A stretch of DNA of 64,000 nt from Crossaster papposus. Lineage: Eukaryota > Echinodermata > Asteroidea > Velatida > Solasteridae. The position numbers were made by a program, and so were the translations under genes. The notes beneath the pieces were generated by a model that had not been told where the DNA came from, did no database searches, and saw only the letters and a program-made list of their open reading frames with translations. The stretch covers positions 124,001 through 188,000 of the forward strand of contig JBAIAA010001140.1 in assembly GCA_037893245.1 (NCBI GenBank), written 5' to 3'. The stretch's first letter is position 1. Every line of letters starts with the position of its first letter. Of the stretch, positions 23,056 to 35,527 are shown piece after piece.

Positions 23056-23914
23056 ATAAACACATGATGTCGGGACAAGCCCTCGATTTAAATATGTAAA
23101 GGGAAAGAAGTGTGCATAAGAAATATGTAAAGGGAAAGAAGTGTGCATAAGAAATATGTAAAGGGAAAGAAGTGTGCATAAGAAATATGTAAAGGGAAAG
23201 AAGTGTGCATAAGAAATATGTAAAGGGAAAGAAGTGTGCATAAGAAATATGTAAAGGGAAAGAAGTGTGCATAAGAAATATGTAAAGGGAAAGAAGTGTG
23301 CATAAGAAATATGTAAAGGGAAAGAAGTATGCATAAGAAATAAACACATGATGTCGGGACAAGCCCTCGAGTTAAATATGTAAAGGAAAGAAGTGTGCAT
23401 AAGAAATAATAAAGGGAAAGAAGTGTGCATAAGAAATATGTAAAGGGAAAGAAGTGTGCATAAGAAATATGTAAAGGGAAAGAAGTGTGCATAAGAAATA
23501 TGTAAAGGGAAAGAAGTGTGCATAAGAAATAAACACATGATGTCGGGACAAGCCCTCGAGTTAAATATGTAAAGGGAAAGAAGTGTGCATAAGAAATATG
23601 TAAAGGGAAAGAAGTGTGCATAAGAAATATGTCAAGGGAAAGAAGTGTGCATAAGAAATATGTAAAGGGAAAGAAGTATGCATAAGAAATAAACACATGA
23701 TGTCGGGACAAGCCCTCGAGTTAAATATGTAAAGGGAAAGAAGTGTGCATAAGAAATAATAAAGGGAAAGAAGTGTGCATAAGAAATATGTAAAGGGAAA
23801 GAAGTGTGCATAAGAAATATGTAAAGGGAAAGAAGTGTGCATAAGAAATATGTAAAGGGAAAGAAGTGTGCATAAGAAATAAACACATGATGTCGGGACA
23901 AGCCCTCGAGTTAA
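23056..23914 (+). repeat. Five-B2 cassette, copy 3
   Basis: Same spacing series (offset 5,160 bp from copy 2; 17,316 bp from copy 1) and the same TAAAGGAAAG deletion, but without CGAGATAA, ATACACAC and GGAAATAAG. It has a private TATGTCAAGGG unit near 23,632. It appears to be an outgroup to copies 1 and 2. Confidence 0.9.
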
Positions 23915-26900
23915 ATATGTAAAGGGAAAGAAGTGTGCATAAGAAATATGTAAAGGGAAAGAAGTGTGCATAAGAAATATGTAAAGGGAAAGAAGTGTGC
24001 ATAAGAAATATGTAAAGGGAAAGAAGTGTGCATAAGAAATATGTAAAGGGAAAGAAGTGTGCATAAGAAATATGTAAAGGGAAAGAAGTGTGCATACAAA
24101 ATATGTAAAGGGAAAGAAGTGTGCATAAGAAATATGTAAAGGGAAAGAAGTGTGCATAAGAAATATGTAAAGGGAAAGAAGTGTGCATAAGAAATATGTA
24201 AAGGGACAGAAGTGTGCATAAGAAATATGTAAAGGGAAAGAAGTGTGCATAAGAAATATGTAAAGGGAAAGAAGTGTGCATAAGAAATATGTAAAGGGAA
24301 AGAAGTGTGCATAAGAAATATGTAAAGGGAAAGAAGTGTGCATAAGAAATATGTAAAGGGAAAGAAGTGTGCATAAGAAATATGTAAAGGGAAAGAAGTG
24401 TGCATAAGAAATATGTAAAGGGAAAAAAGTGTGCATAAGAAATATGTAAAGGGAAAGAAGTGTGCATAAGAAATATGTAAAGGGAAAGAAGTGTGCATAA
24501 GAAATATGTAAAGGGAAAGAAGTGTGCATAAGAAATATGTAAAGGGAAAGAAGTGTGCATTAGAAATATGTAAAGGGAAAGAAGTGTGCATAAGAAATAT
24601 GTAAAGGGAAAGAAGTGTGCATAAGAAATATGTAAAGGGAAAGAAGTGTGCATAAGAAATATGTAAAGGGAAAGAAGTGTGCATAAGAAATATGTAAAGG
24701 GAAATAAGTGTGCATAAGAAATAAACACATGATGTGGGAACAAGCCCTCGAGTTAAATATGTAAAGGGAAAGAAGTGTGCATAAGAAATGTGTAAAGGGA
24801 AAGAAGTGTGCATAAGAAATATGCAAAGGGAAAGAAGTGTGCATAAGAAATATGTAAAGGGAAAGAAGTGTGCATAAGAAATATGTAAAGGGAAAGAAGT
24901 GTGCATAAGAAATATGTAAAGGGAAAGAAGTGTGCATAAGAAATATGTAAAGGGAAAGAAGTGTGCATAAGAAATATGTAAAGGGAAAGAAGTGTGCATA
25001 AGAAATATGTAAAGGGAAAGAAGTGTGCATAAGAAATAAACACATGATGTGGGAACAAGCCCTCGAGTTAAATATGTAAAGGGAAAGAAGTGTGCATAAG
25101 AAATATGTAAAGGGAAAGAAGTGTGCATAAGAAATATGTAAAGGGAAAGAAGTGTGCATAAGAAATATGTAAAGGGAAAGAAGTGTGCATAAGAAATATG
25201 TAAAGGGAAAGAAGTGTGCATAAGAAATATGTAAAGGGAAAGAAGTGTGCATAAGAAATATGTAAAGGGAAAGAAGTGTGCATAAGAAATATGTAAAGGG
25301 AAAGAAGTGTGCATAAGAAATATGTAAAGGGAAAGAAGTGTGCATAAGAAATATGTAAAGGGAAAGAAGTGTGCATAAGAAATATGCAAAGGGAAATAAG
25401 TGTGCATAAGAAATATGTAAAGGGAAAGAAGTGTGCATAAGAAATATGTAAAGGAAAAGAAGTGTGCATAAGAAATATGTAAAGGGAAAGAAGTGTGCAT
25501 AAGAAATATGTAAAGGGAAAGAAGTGTACATAAGAAATATGTAAAGGGAAAGAAGTGTGCATAAGAAATATGTAAAGGGAAAGAAGTGTGCATAAGAAAT
25601 ATGTAAAGGGAAAGAAGTGTGCATAAGAAATATGTAAAGGGAAAGAAGTGTGCATAAGAAATATGTAAAGGGAAAGAAGTGTGCATAAGAAATATGTAAA
25701 GGGAAAGAAGTGTGCATAAGAAATATGTAAAGGGAAAGAAGTGTGCATAAGAAATAAACACATGATGTGGGAACAAGCCCTCGAGTTAAATATGTAAAGT
25801 GAAAGAAGTGTGCATAAGAAATATGTAAAGGGAAAGAAGTGTGCATAAGAAATATGTAAAGGGAAAGAAGTGTGCATAAGAAATAAACACATGATGTGGG
25901 AACAAGCCCTCGAGTTAAATATGTAAAGGGAAAGAAGTGTGCATAATAAATATGTAAAGGGAAAGAAGTGTGCATAATAAATATGTAAAGGGAAAGAAGT
26001 GTGCATAAGAAATATGTAAAGGGAAAGAAGTGTGCATAAGAAATATGTAAAGGGAAAGAAGTGTGCATAAGAAATATGTAAAGGGAAAGAAGTGTGCATA
26101 AGAAATATGTAAAGGGAAAGAAGTGTGCATAAGAAATATGTAAAGGGAAATAAGTGTGCATAAGAAATATGTAAAGGGAAAGAAGTGTGCATAAGAAATA
26201 TGTAAAGGGAAAGAAGTGTGCATAAGAAATATGTAAAGGGAAAGAAGTGTGCATAAGAAATATGTAAAGGGAAAGAAGTGTGCATAAGAAATATGTAAAG
26301 GGAAAGAAGTGTGCATAAGAAATATGTAAAGGGAAAGAAGTGTGCATAAGAAATATGTAAAGGGAAAGAAGTGTGCATAAGAAATATGTAAAGGGAAAAA
26401 AGTGTGCATAAGAAATATGTAAAGGGAAAGAAGTGTGCATAAGAAATATGGAAAGGGAAAGAAGTGTGCATAAGAAATATGTAAAGGGAAAGAAGTGTGC
26501 ATAAGAAATATGTAAAGGGAAAGAAGTGTGCATAAGAAATATGTAAAGGGAAAGAAGTGTGCATAAGAAATATGTAAAGGGAAAGAAGTGTGCATAAGAA
26601 ATATGTAAAGGGAAAGAAGTGTGCATAAGAAATATGTAAAGGGAAAGAAGTGTGCATAAGAAATATGTAAAGGGAAATAAGTGTGCATAAGAAATAAACA
26701 CATGATGTGGGAACAAGCCCTCGAGTTAAATATGTAAAGGGAAAGAAGTGTGCATAAGAAATATGTAAAGGGAAAGAAGTGTGCATAAGAAATATGTAAA
26801 GGGAAAGAAGTGTGCATAAGAAATATGTAAAGGGAAAGAAGTGTGCATAAGAAATATGTAAAGGGAAAGAAGTGTGCATAAGAAATATGTAAAGGGAAAG

Positions 26901-28289
26901 AAGTGTGCATAAGAAATATGTAAAGGGAAAGAAGTGTGCATAAGAAATATGTAAAGGGAAAGAAGTATGCATAAGAAATATGTAAAGGGAAAGAAGTGTG
27001 CATAAGAAATAAACACATGATGTGGGAACAAGCCCTCGAGTTAAATATGTAAAGGGAAAGAAGTGTGCATAAGAAATATGTAAAGGGAAAGAAGTGTGCA
27101 TAAGAAATATGTAAAGGGAAAGAAGTGTGCATAAGAAATATGTAAAGGGAAAGAAGTGTGCATAAGAAATATGTAAAGGGAAAGAAGTGTGCATAAGAAA
27201 TATGTAAAGGGAAAGAAGTGTGCATAAGAAATATGTAAAGGGAAAGAAGTGTGCATAAGAAATATGTAAAGGGAAAGAAGTGTGCATAAGAAATATGTAA
27301 AGGGAAAGAAGTGTGCATAAGAAATATGTAAAGGGAAAGAAGTGTGCATAAGAAATATGTAAAGGGAAATAAGTGTGCATAAGAAATATGTAAAGGGAAA
27401 GAAGTGTGCATAAGAAATATGTAAAGGAAAAGAAGTGTGCATAAGAAATATGTAAAGGGAAAGAAGTGTGCATAAGAAATATGTAAAGGGAAAGAAGTGT
27501 GCATAAGAAATATGTAAAGGGAAAGAAGTGTGCATAAGAAATATGTAAAGGGAAAGAAGTGTGCATAAGAAATAAACACATGATGTGGGAACAAGCCCTC
27601 GAGTTAAATATGTAAAGGGAAAGAAGTGTGCATAAGAAATATGTAAAGGGAAAGAAGTGTGCATAAGAAATATGTAAAGGGAAAGAAGTGTGCATAAGAA
27701 ATATGTAAAGGGAAAGAAGTGTGCATAAGAAATATGTAAAGGGAAAGAAGTGTGCATAAGAAATATGTAAAGGGAAAGAAGTGTGCATAAGAAATATGTA
27801 AAGGGAAAGAAGTGTGCATAAGAAATATGTAAAGGGAAAGAAGTGTGCATAAGAAATATGTAAAGGGAAAGAAGTGTGCATAAGAAATATGTAAAGGGAA
27901 AGAAGTGTGCATAAGAAATATGTAAAGGGAAATAAGTGTGCATAAGAAATATGTAAAGGGAAAGAAGTGTGCATAAGAAATATGTAAAGGAAAAGAAGTG
28001 TGCATAAGAAATATGTAAAGGGAAAGAAGTGTGCATAAGAAATATGTAAAGGGAAAGAAGTGTGCATAAGAAATATGTAAAGGGAAAGAAGTGTGCATAA
28101 GAAATATGTAAAGGGAAAGAAGTGTGCATAAGAAATATGTAAAGGGAAAGAAGTGTGCATAAGAAATATGTAAAGGGAAAGAAGTGTGCATAAGAAATAT
28201 GTAAAGGGAAAGAAGTGTGCATAAGAAATATGTAAAGGGAAAGAAGTGTGCATAAGAAATATGTAAAGGGAAAGAAGTGTGCATAAGAA

Positions 28290-29982
28290 ATAAACACATG
28301 ATGTGGGAACAAGCCCTCGAGTTAAATATGTAAAGGGAAAGAAGTGTGCATAAGAAATATGTAAAGGGAAAGAAGTGTGCATAAGAAATATGTAAAGGGA
28401 AAGAAGTGTGCATAAGAAATAAACACATGATGTGGGAACAAGCCCTCGAGTTAAATATGTAAAGGGAAAGAAGTGTGCATAAGAAATATGTAAAGGGAAA
28501 TAAGTTTGCATAAGAAATATGTAAAGGGAAAGAAGTGTGCATAAGAAATATGTAAAGGGAAAGAAGTGTGCATAAGAAATATGTAAAGGGAAAGAAGTGT
28601 GCATAAGAAATATGTAAAGGGAAAGAAGTGTGCATAAGAAATATGTAAAGGGAAAAAAGTGTGCATAAGAAATATGTAAAGGGAAAGAAGTGTGCATAAT
28701 AAATATGTAAAGGGAAAGAAGTGTGCATAAGAAATATGTAAAGGGAAAGAAGTGTGCATAAGAAATATGTAAAGGGAAAGAAGTGTGCATAAGAAATATG
28801 TAAAGGGAAAGAAGTGTGCATAAGAAATATGTAAAGGGAAAGAAGTGTGCATAAGAAATATGTAAAGGGAAAGAAGTGTGCATAAGAAATATGTAAAGGG
28901 AAATAAGTGTGCATAAGAAATATGTAAAGGGAAAGAAGTGTGCATAAGAAATATGTAAAGGGAAAGAAGTGTGCATAAGAAATATGTAAAGGGAAAGAAG
29001 TGTGCATAAGAAATATGTAAAGGGAAAGAAGTGTGCATAAGAAATATGTAAAGGGAAAGAAGTGTGCATAAGAAATATGTAAAGGGAAAGAAGTGTGCAT
29101 AAGAAATATGTAAAGGGAAAGAAGTGTGCATAAGAAATATGTAAAGGGAAAGAAGTGTGCATAAGAAATATGTAAAGGGAAAGAAGTGTGCATAAGAAAT
29201 ATGTAAAGGGAAAGAAGTGTGCATAAGAAATATGTAAAGGGAAAGAAGTGTGCATAAGAAATATGTAAAGGGAAAGAAGTGTGCATAAGAAATATGTAAA
29301 GGGAAAGAAGTGTGCATAAGAAATATGTAAAGGGAAAGAAGTGTGCATAAGAAATATGTAAAGGGAAAGAAGTGTGCATAAGAAATATGTAAAGGGAAAG
29401 AAGTGTGCATAAGAAATATGTAAAGGGAAGGAAGTGTGCATAAGAAATATGTAAAGGGAAAGAAGTGTGCATAAGAAATATGTAAAGGGAAAGAAGTGTG
29501 CATAAGAAATATGTAAAGGGAAAGAAGTGTGCATAAGAAATATGTAAAGGGAAAGAAGTGTGCATAAGAAATATGTAAAGGGAAAGAAGTTTGCATAAGA
29601 AATATGTAAAGGGAAAGAAGTGTGCATAAGAAATATGTAAAGGGAAAGAAGTGTGCATAAGAAATATGTAAAGGGAAAGAAGTGTGCATAAGAAATATGT
29701 AAAGGGAAAGAAGTGTGCATAAGAAATATGTAAAGGGAAAGAAGTGTGCATAAGAAATAAACACATGATGTCGGGACAAGCCCTCGAGTTAAATATGTAA
29801 AGGGAAAGAAGTGTGCATAAGAAATAATAAAGGGAAAGAAGTGTGCATAAGAAATATGTAAAGGGAAAGAAGTGTGCATAAGAAATATGTAAAGGGAAAG
29901 ATGTGTGCATAAGAAATATGTAAAGGGAAAGAAGTGTGCATAAGAAATAAACACATGATGTCGGGACAAGCCCTCGATTTAA
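28290..29982 (+). repeat. Duplicated block, second copy (offset 8,042-8,104 bp)
   Basis: Counterpart of 20186-21940, shorter by two A units, with the same marker order. A partial relative of its beginning (718 + 129 bp spacing) is at 25036-25918. Confidence 0.83.
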
Positions 29983-32583
29983 ATATGTAAAGGGAAAGAA
30001 GTGTGCATAAGAAATATGTAAAGGGAAAGAAGTGTGCATAAGAAATACGTAAAGGGAAAGAAGTGTGCATAAGAAATATGTAAAGGGAAAGAAGTGTGCA
30101 TAATAAATATGTAAAGGGAAAGAAGTGTGCATAAGAAATATGTAAAGGGAAAGAAGTGTGCATAAGAAATATGTAAAGGGAAAGAAGTGTGCATAAGAAA
30201 TATGTAAAGGGAAAGAAGTGTGCATAAGAAATATGTAAAGGGAAAGAAGTATGCATAAGAAATAAACACATGATGTCGGGACAAGCCCTCGAGTTAAATA
30301 TGTAAAGGGAAAGAAGTGTGCATAAGAAATAATAAAGGGAAAGAAGTGTGCATAAGAAATATGTAAAGGGAAAGAAGTGTGCATAAGAAATATGTAAAGG
30401 GAAAGAAGTGTGCATAAGAAATATGTAAAGGGAAAGAAGTGTGCATAAGAAATAAACACATGATGTCGGGACAAGCCCTCGAGTTAAATATGTAAAGGGA
30501 AAGAAGTGTGCATAAGAAATATGTAAAGGGAAAGAAGTGTGCATAAGAAATATGTAAAGGGAAAGAAGTGTGCATAAGAAATATGTAAAGGGAAAGAAGT
30601 GTGCATAAAAAATATGTAAAGGGAAAGAAGTGTGCATAAGAAATATGTAAAGGGAAAGAAGTGTGCATAAGAAATGTGTAAAGGGAAAGAAGTGTGCATA
30701 AGAAATATGTAAAGGGACAGAAGTGTGCATAAGAAATATGTAAAGGGAAAGAAGTGTGCATAAGAAATATGTAAAGGGAAAGAAGTGTGCATAAGAAATA
30801 TGTAAAGGGACAGAAGTGTGCATAAGAAATATGTAAAGGGAAAGAAGTGTGCATAAGAAATATGTAAAGGGAAAGAAGTGTGCATAAGAAATATGTAAAG
30901 GGAAAGAAGTGTGCATAAGAAATATGTAAAGGAAAAGAAGTGTGCATAAGAAATATGTAAAGGGAAAGAAGTGTGCATACGAAATATGTAAAGGGAAAGA
31001 AGTGTACATAAGAAATATGTAAAGGGAAAGAAGTGTGCATAAGAAATATGTAAAGGGAAAGAAGTGTGCATAAGAAATATGTAAAAGGAAAGAAGTGTGC
31101 ATAAGAAATATGTAAAGGGAAAGAAGTGTGCATAAGAAATATGTAAAGGGAAAGAAGTGTGCATAAGAAATATGTAAAGGGAAAGAAGTGTGCATAAGAA
31201 ATATGTAAAGGGAAAGAAGTGTGCATAAGAAATATGTAAAGGGAAAGAAGTGTGCATAAGAAATATGTAAAGGGAAAGAAGTGTGCATAAGAAATATGTA
31301 AAGGGAAAGAAGTGTGCATAAGAAATATGTAAAGGGAAAGAAGTGTGCATAAGAAATATGTAAAGGGAAAGAAGTGTGCATACGAAATATGTAAAGGGAA
31401 AGAAGTGTGCATAAGAAATATGTAAAGGGAAAGAAGTGTGCATAAGAAATATGTAAAGGGAAAGAAGTGTGCATAAGAAATATGTAAAGGGAAAGAAGTG
31501 TGCATAAGAAATATGTAAAGGAAAAGAAGTGTGCATAAGAAATATGTAAAGGGAAAGAAGTGTGCATAAGAAATAAACACATGATGTCGGGACAAACCCT
31601 CGAGTTAAATATGTAAAGGGAAAGAAGTGTGCATAAGAAATATGTAAAGGGAAAGAAGTGTGCATAAGAAATATGTAAAGGGAAAGAAGTGTGCATAAGA
31701 AATGTGTAAAGGGAAAGAAGTGTGCATAAGAAATATGTAAAGGGAAAGAAGTGTGCATAAGAAATATGTAAAGGGACAGAAGTGTGCATACAAAATATGT
31801 AAAGGGAAAGAAGTGTGCATAAGAAATATGTAAAGGGAAAGAAGTGTGCATAAGAAATATGTAAAGGGAAAGAAGTGTGCATAAGAAATATGTAAAGGGA
31901 CAGAAGTGTGCATAAGAAATATGTAAAGGGAAAGAAGTGTGCATAAGAAATATGTAAAGGGAAAGAAGTGTGCATAAGAAATATGTAAAGGGAAAGAAGT
32001 GTGCATAAGAAATATGTAAAGGGAAAGAAGTGTGCATAAGAAATATGTAAAGGGAAAGAAGTGTGCATAAGAAATAAACACATGATGTCGGGACAAGCCC
32101 TCGAATTAAATATGTAAAGGGAAAGAAGTGTGCATAAGAAATATGTAAAGGGAAAGAAGTGTGCATAAGAAATATGTAAAGGGAAAGAAGTGTGCATAAG
32201 AAATATGTAAAGGGAAAGAAGTGTGCATAAGAAATATGTAAAGGGAAAGAAGTGTGCATAAGAAATATGTAAAGGGAAAGAAGTGTGCATAAGAAATATG
32301 TAAAGGGAAAGAAGTGTGCATAAGCAATATGTAAAGGGAAAGAAGTATGCATAAGAAATAAACACATGATGTCGGGACAAGCCCTCGAGTTAAATATGTA
32401 AAGGGAAAGAAGTGTGCATAAGAAATAATAAAGGGAAAGAAGTGTGCATAATAAATATGTAAAGGGAAAGAAGTGTGCATAAGAAATATGTAAAGGGAAA
32501 GAAGTGTGCATAAGAAATATGTAAAGGGAAAGAAGTGTGCATAAGAAATAAACACATGATGTCGGGACAAGCCCTCGAGTTAA
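29757..32583 (+). repeat. B2-rich cluster of zone II
   Basis: Eight B2 elements at 29757, 29947, 30262, 30452, 31573, 32074, 32358, 32548. The 190, 284 and 190 bp intervals recall the five-B2 cassette but in a rearranged order. TATGCATAAG variants occur near 30,250 and 32,347, as in the cassettes. The XhoI site is lost in at least two elements (29947, 32074). Confidence 0.8.
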
Positions 32584-33885
32584 ATATGTAAAGGGAAAGA
32601 AGTGTGCATAAGAAATATGTAAAGGGAAAGAAGTGTGCATAAGAAATATGTAAAGGGAAAGAAGTGTGCATAAGAAATATGTAAAGGGAAAGAAGTGTGC
32701 ATAAGAAATATGTAAAGGGAAAGAAGTGTGCATAAGAAATATGTAAAGGGAAAGAAGTGTGCATAAAAAATATGTAAAGGGAAAGAAGTGTGCATAATAA
32801 ATATGTAAAGGGAAAGAAGTGTGCATAATAAATATGTAAAGGGAAAGAAGTGTGCATAAGAAATATGTAAAGGGACAGAAGTGTGCATAAGAAATATGTA
32901 AAGGGAAAGAAGTGTGCATAAGAAATATGTAAAGGGAAAGAAGTGTGCATAAGAAATATGTAAAGGGAAAGAAGTGTGCATAAGAAATATGTTAAGGGAA
33001 AGAAGTGTGCATAAGAAATATGTAAAGGGAAAGAAGTGTGCATACGAAATATGTAAAGGGAAAGAAGTGTGCATAAGAAATATGTAAAGGGAAAGAAGTG
33101 TGCATACGAAATATGTAAAGGGAAAGAAGTGTGCATAAGAAATATGTAAAGGGAAAGAAGTGTGCATAAGAAATATGTAAAGGGAAAGTAGTGTGCATAA
33201 GAAATATGTATAGGGAAAGAAGTGTGCATAAGAAATATGTAAAGGGAAAGATGTGTGCATAAGAAATATGTAAAGGGAAAGAAGTGTGCATAAGAAATAT
33301 GTAAAGGGAAAGAAGTGTGCATAAGAAATATGTAAAGGGAAAGAAGTGTGCATAAGAAATATGTAAAGGGAAAGAAGTGTGCATAAGAAATATGTAAAGG
33401 GAAAGAAGTGTGCATAAGAAATATGTAAAGGGAAAGAAGTGTGCATAAGAAATATGTAAAGGGAAAGAAGTGTGAATAAGAAATATGTAAAGGGAAAGAA
33501 GTGTGCATAAGAAATATGTAAAGGGAAAGAAGTGTGCATAAGAAATATGTAAAGGGAAAGAAGTGTGCATACGAAATATGTAAAGGGAAAGAAGTGTGCA
33601 TACGAAATATGTAAATGGAAAGAAGTGTGCATAAGAAATATGTAAAGGGAAAGAAGTGTGCATAAGAAATATGTAAAGGGAAAGAAGTGTGCATAAGAAA
33701 TATGTAAAGGGAAATAAGTGTGCATAATAAATATGTAAAGGGAAAGAAGTGTGCATAAGAAATATGTAAAGGGAAAGAAGTGTGCATAAGTAATATGTAA
33801 AGGGAAAGAAGTGTGCATAAGAAATATGTAAAGGGAAAGAAGTGTGCATAAGAAATATGTAAAGGGAAAGAAGTGTGCATAAGAA

Positions 33886-35527
33886 ATAAACACATGATGT
33901 GGGAACAAGCCCTCGAGTTAAATATGTAAAGGGAAAGAAGTGTGCATAAGAAATAAACACATGATGTGGGAACAAGCCCTCGAGTTAAATATGTAAAGGG
34001 AAAGAAGTGTGCATAAGAAATATGTAAAGGGAAAGAAGTGTGCATAAGAAATATGTAAAGGGAAAGAAGTGTGCATAAGAAATATGTAAAGGGAAAGAAG
34101 TGTGCATAAGAAATATGTAAAGGGAAAGAAGTGTGCATAAGAAATATGTAAAGGGAAAGAAGTGTGCATAAGAAATATGTAAAGGGAAAGAAGTGTGCAT
34201 ACGAAATATGTAAAGGAAAAGAAGTGTGCATACGAAATATGTAAAGGGAAAGAGGTGTGCATAAGAAATATGTAAAGGGAAAGAAGTGTGCATAAGAAAT
34301 ATGTAAAGGGAAAGAAGTGTGCATAAGAAATATGTAAAGGGAAAGAAGTGTGCATAAGAAATATGTAAAGGGAAAGAAGTGTGCATAAGAAATATGTAAA
34401 GGGAAAGAAGTGTACATAAGAAATATGTAAAGGGAAAGAAGTGTGCATAAGAAATATGTAAAGGGAAAGAAGTGTGCATAAGAAATATGTAAAGGGAAAG
34501 AAGTGTGCATAAGAAATATGTAAAGGGAAAGAAGTGTGCATAAGAAATATGTAAAGGGAAAGAAGTGTGCATAAGAAATATGTAAAGGGAAAGAAGTGTG
34601 CATAAGAAATATGTAAAGGGAAAGAAGTGTGAATAAGAAATATGTAAAGGGAAAGAAGTGTGCATAAGAAATATGTAAAGGGAAAAAAGTGTGCATAAGA
34701 AATATGTAAAGGGAAAGAAGTGTGCATAAGAAATATGTAAAGGGAAAGAAGTGTGCATAAGAAATATGTAAAGGGAAAGAAGTGTGCATAAGAAATATGT
34801 AAAGGGAAAGAAGTGTGCATAAGAAATATGTAAAGGGAAAGAAGTGTGCATAAGAAATATGTAAAGGGAAAGAAGTGTGCATAATAAATATGTAAAGGGA
34901 AAGAAGTGTGCATAAGAAATATGTAAAGGGAAAGAAGTGTGCATAAGTAATATGTAAAGGGAAAGAAGTGTGCATAAGAAATATGTAAAGGGAAAGAAGT
35001 GTGCATAAGAAATATGTAAAGGGAAAGAAGTGTGCATAAGAAATAAACACATGATGTGGGAACAAGCCCTCGAGTTAAATATGTAAAGGGAAAGAAGTGT
35101 GCATAAGAAATAAACACATGATGTGGGAACAAGCCCTCGAGTTAAATATGTAAAGGGAAAGAAGTGTGCATAAGAAATATGTAAAGGGAAAGAAGTGTGC
35201 ATAAGAAATATGTAAAGGGAAAGAAGTGTGCATAAGAAATATGTAAAGGGAAAGAAGTGTGCATAAGAAATATGTAAAGGGAAAGAAGTGTGCATAAGAA
35301 ATATGTAAAGGGAAAGAAGTGTGCATAAGAAATATGTAAAGGGAAAGAAGTGTGCATAAGAAATATGTAAAGGGAAAGAAGTGTGCATAAGAAATATGTA
35401 AAGGGAAAGAAGTGTGCATAAGAAATAAACACATGATGTGGGAACAAGCCCTCGAGTTAAATATGTAAAGGTAAAGAAGTGTGCATAAGAAATAAACACA
35501 TGATGTGGGAACAAGCCCTCGAGTTAA
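33886..35527 (+). repeat. Three-doublet block, copy 1
   Basis: B spacings 67, 1090, 67, 315, 67 recur identically at 54664-56305, 20,778 bp downstream. A CATACG module with GTACAT lies between the first and second doublets (C at 34198). Both copies contain GTGAAT at the same offset (34632 and 55410). Confidence 0.88.
34175..34639 (+). repeat. CATACG module, GTACAT subtype, reference copy
   Basis: Three adjacent A units carry, in order, CATACG; AAAGGAAAAG with CATACG; and AAAGAGGTG. A GTACAT unit follows (A at +216 from the first CATACG C) and then a GTGAAT unit (+434 here). GTACAT-subtype copies have their first CATACG C at 34198, 42161, 44310, 46242, 48706, 50638 and 55038, usually 307 bp after a B element (245 bp at 34198, 276 bp at 48706). 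GTGAAT lies at +434, +372 or +310, differences of whole A units. Confidence 0.88.

Larger units (their letters stand above)
1..24720 (+). repeat. Zone I: B1 array with B2 cassettes and short-A/CATAAAAAA modules
   Basis: B starts: 29, 358, 425, 925, 1240, 2298, 2582, 3144, 3397, 4052, 4336, 5611, 5740, 6024, 6213, 6373, 6563, 7684, 7999, 9088, 9372, 9701, 9768, 10268, 10583, 11579, 11863, 12333, 12648, 13737, 14021, 14583, 14836, 15584, 15868, 16616, 16931, 17896, 18180, 18369, 18529, 18719, 19654, 20186, 20315, 21715, 21905, 23056, 23340, 23529, 23689, 23879. Frequent spacings are 284, 315, 562, 748 and 1,089 bp. The zone is marked by six short-A to CATAAAAAA modules, three five-B2 cassettes, and only two B-A-B doublets (358-460, 9701-9803). 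The boundary to zone II is approximate. Confidence 0.8.
24721..33885 (+). repeat. Zone II: transitional satellite block
   Basis: B starts: 24721, 25036, 25754, 25883, 26694, 27009, 27572, 28290, 28419, 29757, 29947, 30262, 30452, 31573, 32074, 32358, 32548. The 718 + 129 bp pattern occurs twice (25036/25754/25883 and 27572/28290/28419). B2 elements fill the second half and then disappear from the rest of the window. From about 30,960 the CATACG variant of A becomes frequent (30,979; 31,383; 33,041; 33,103), anticipating zone III. One-off variants cluster near 33,189 (AAAGTAGTG) and 33,211 (TATAGGG). No non-satellite sequence is present. Confidence 0.75.
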
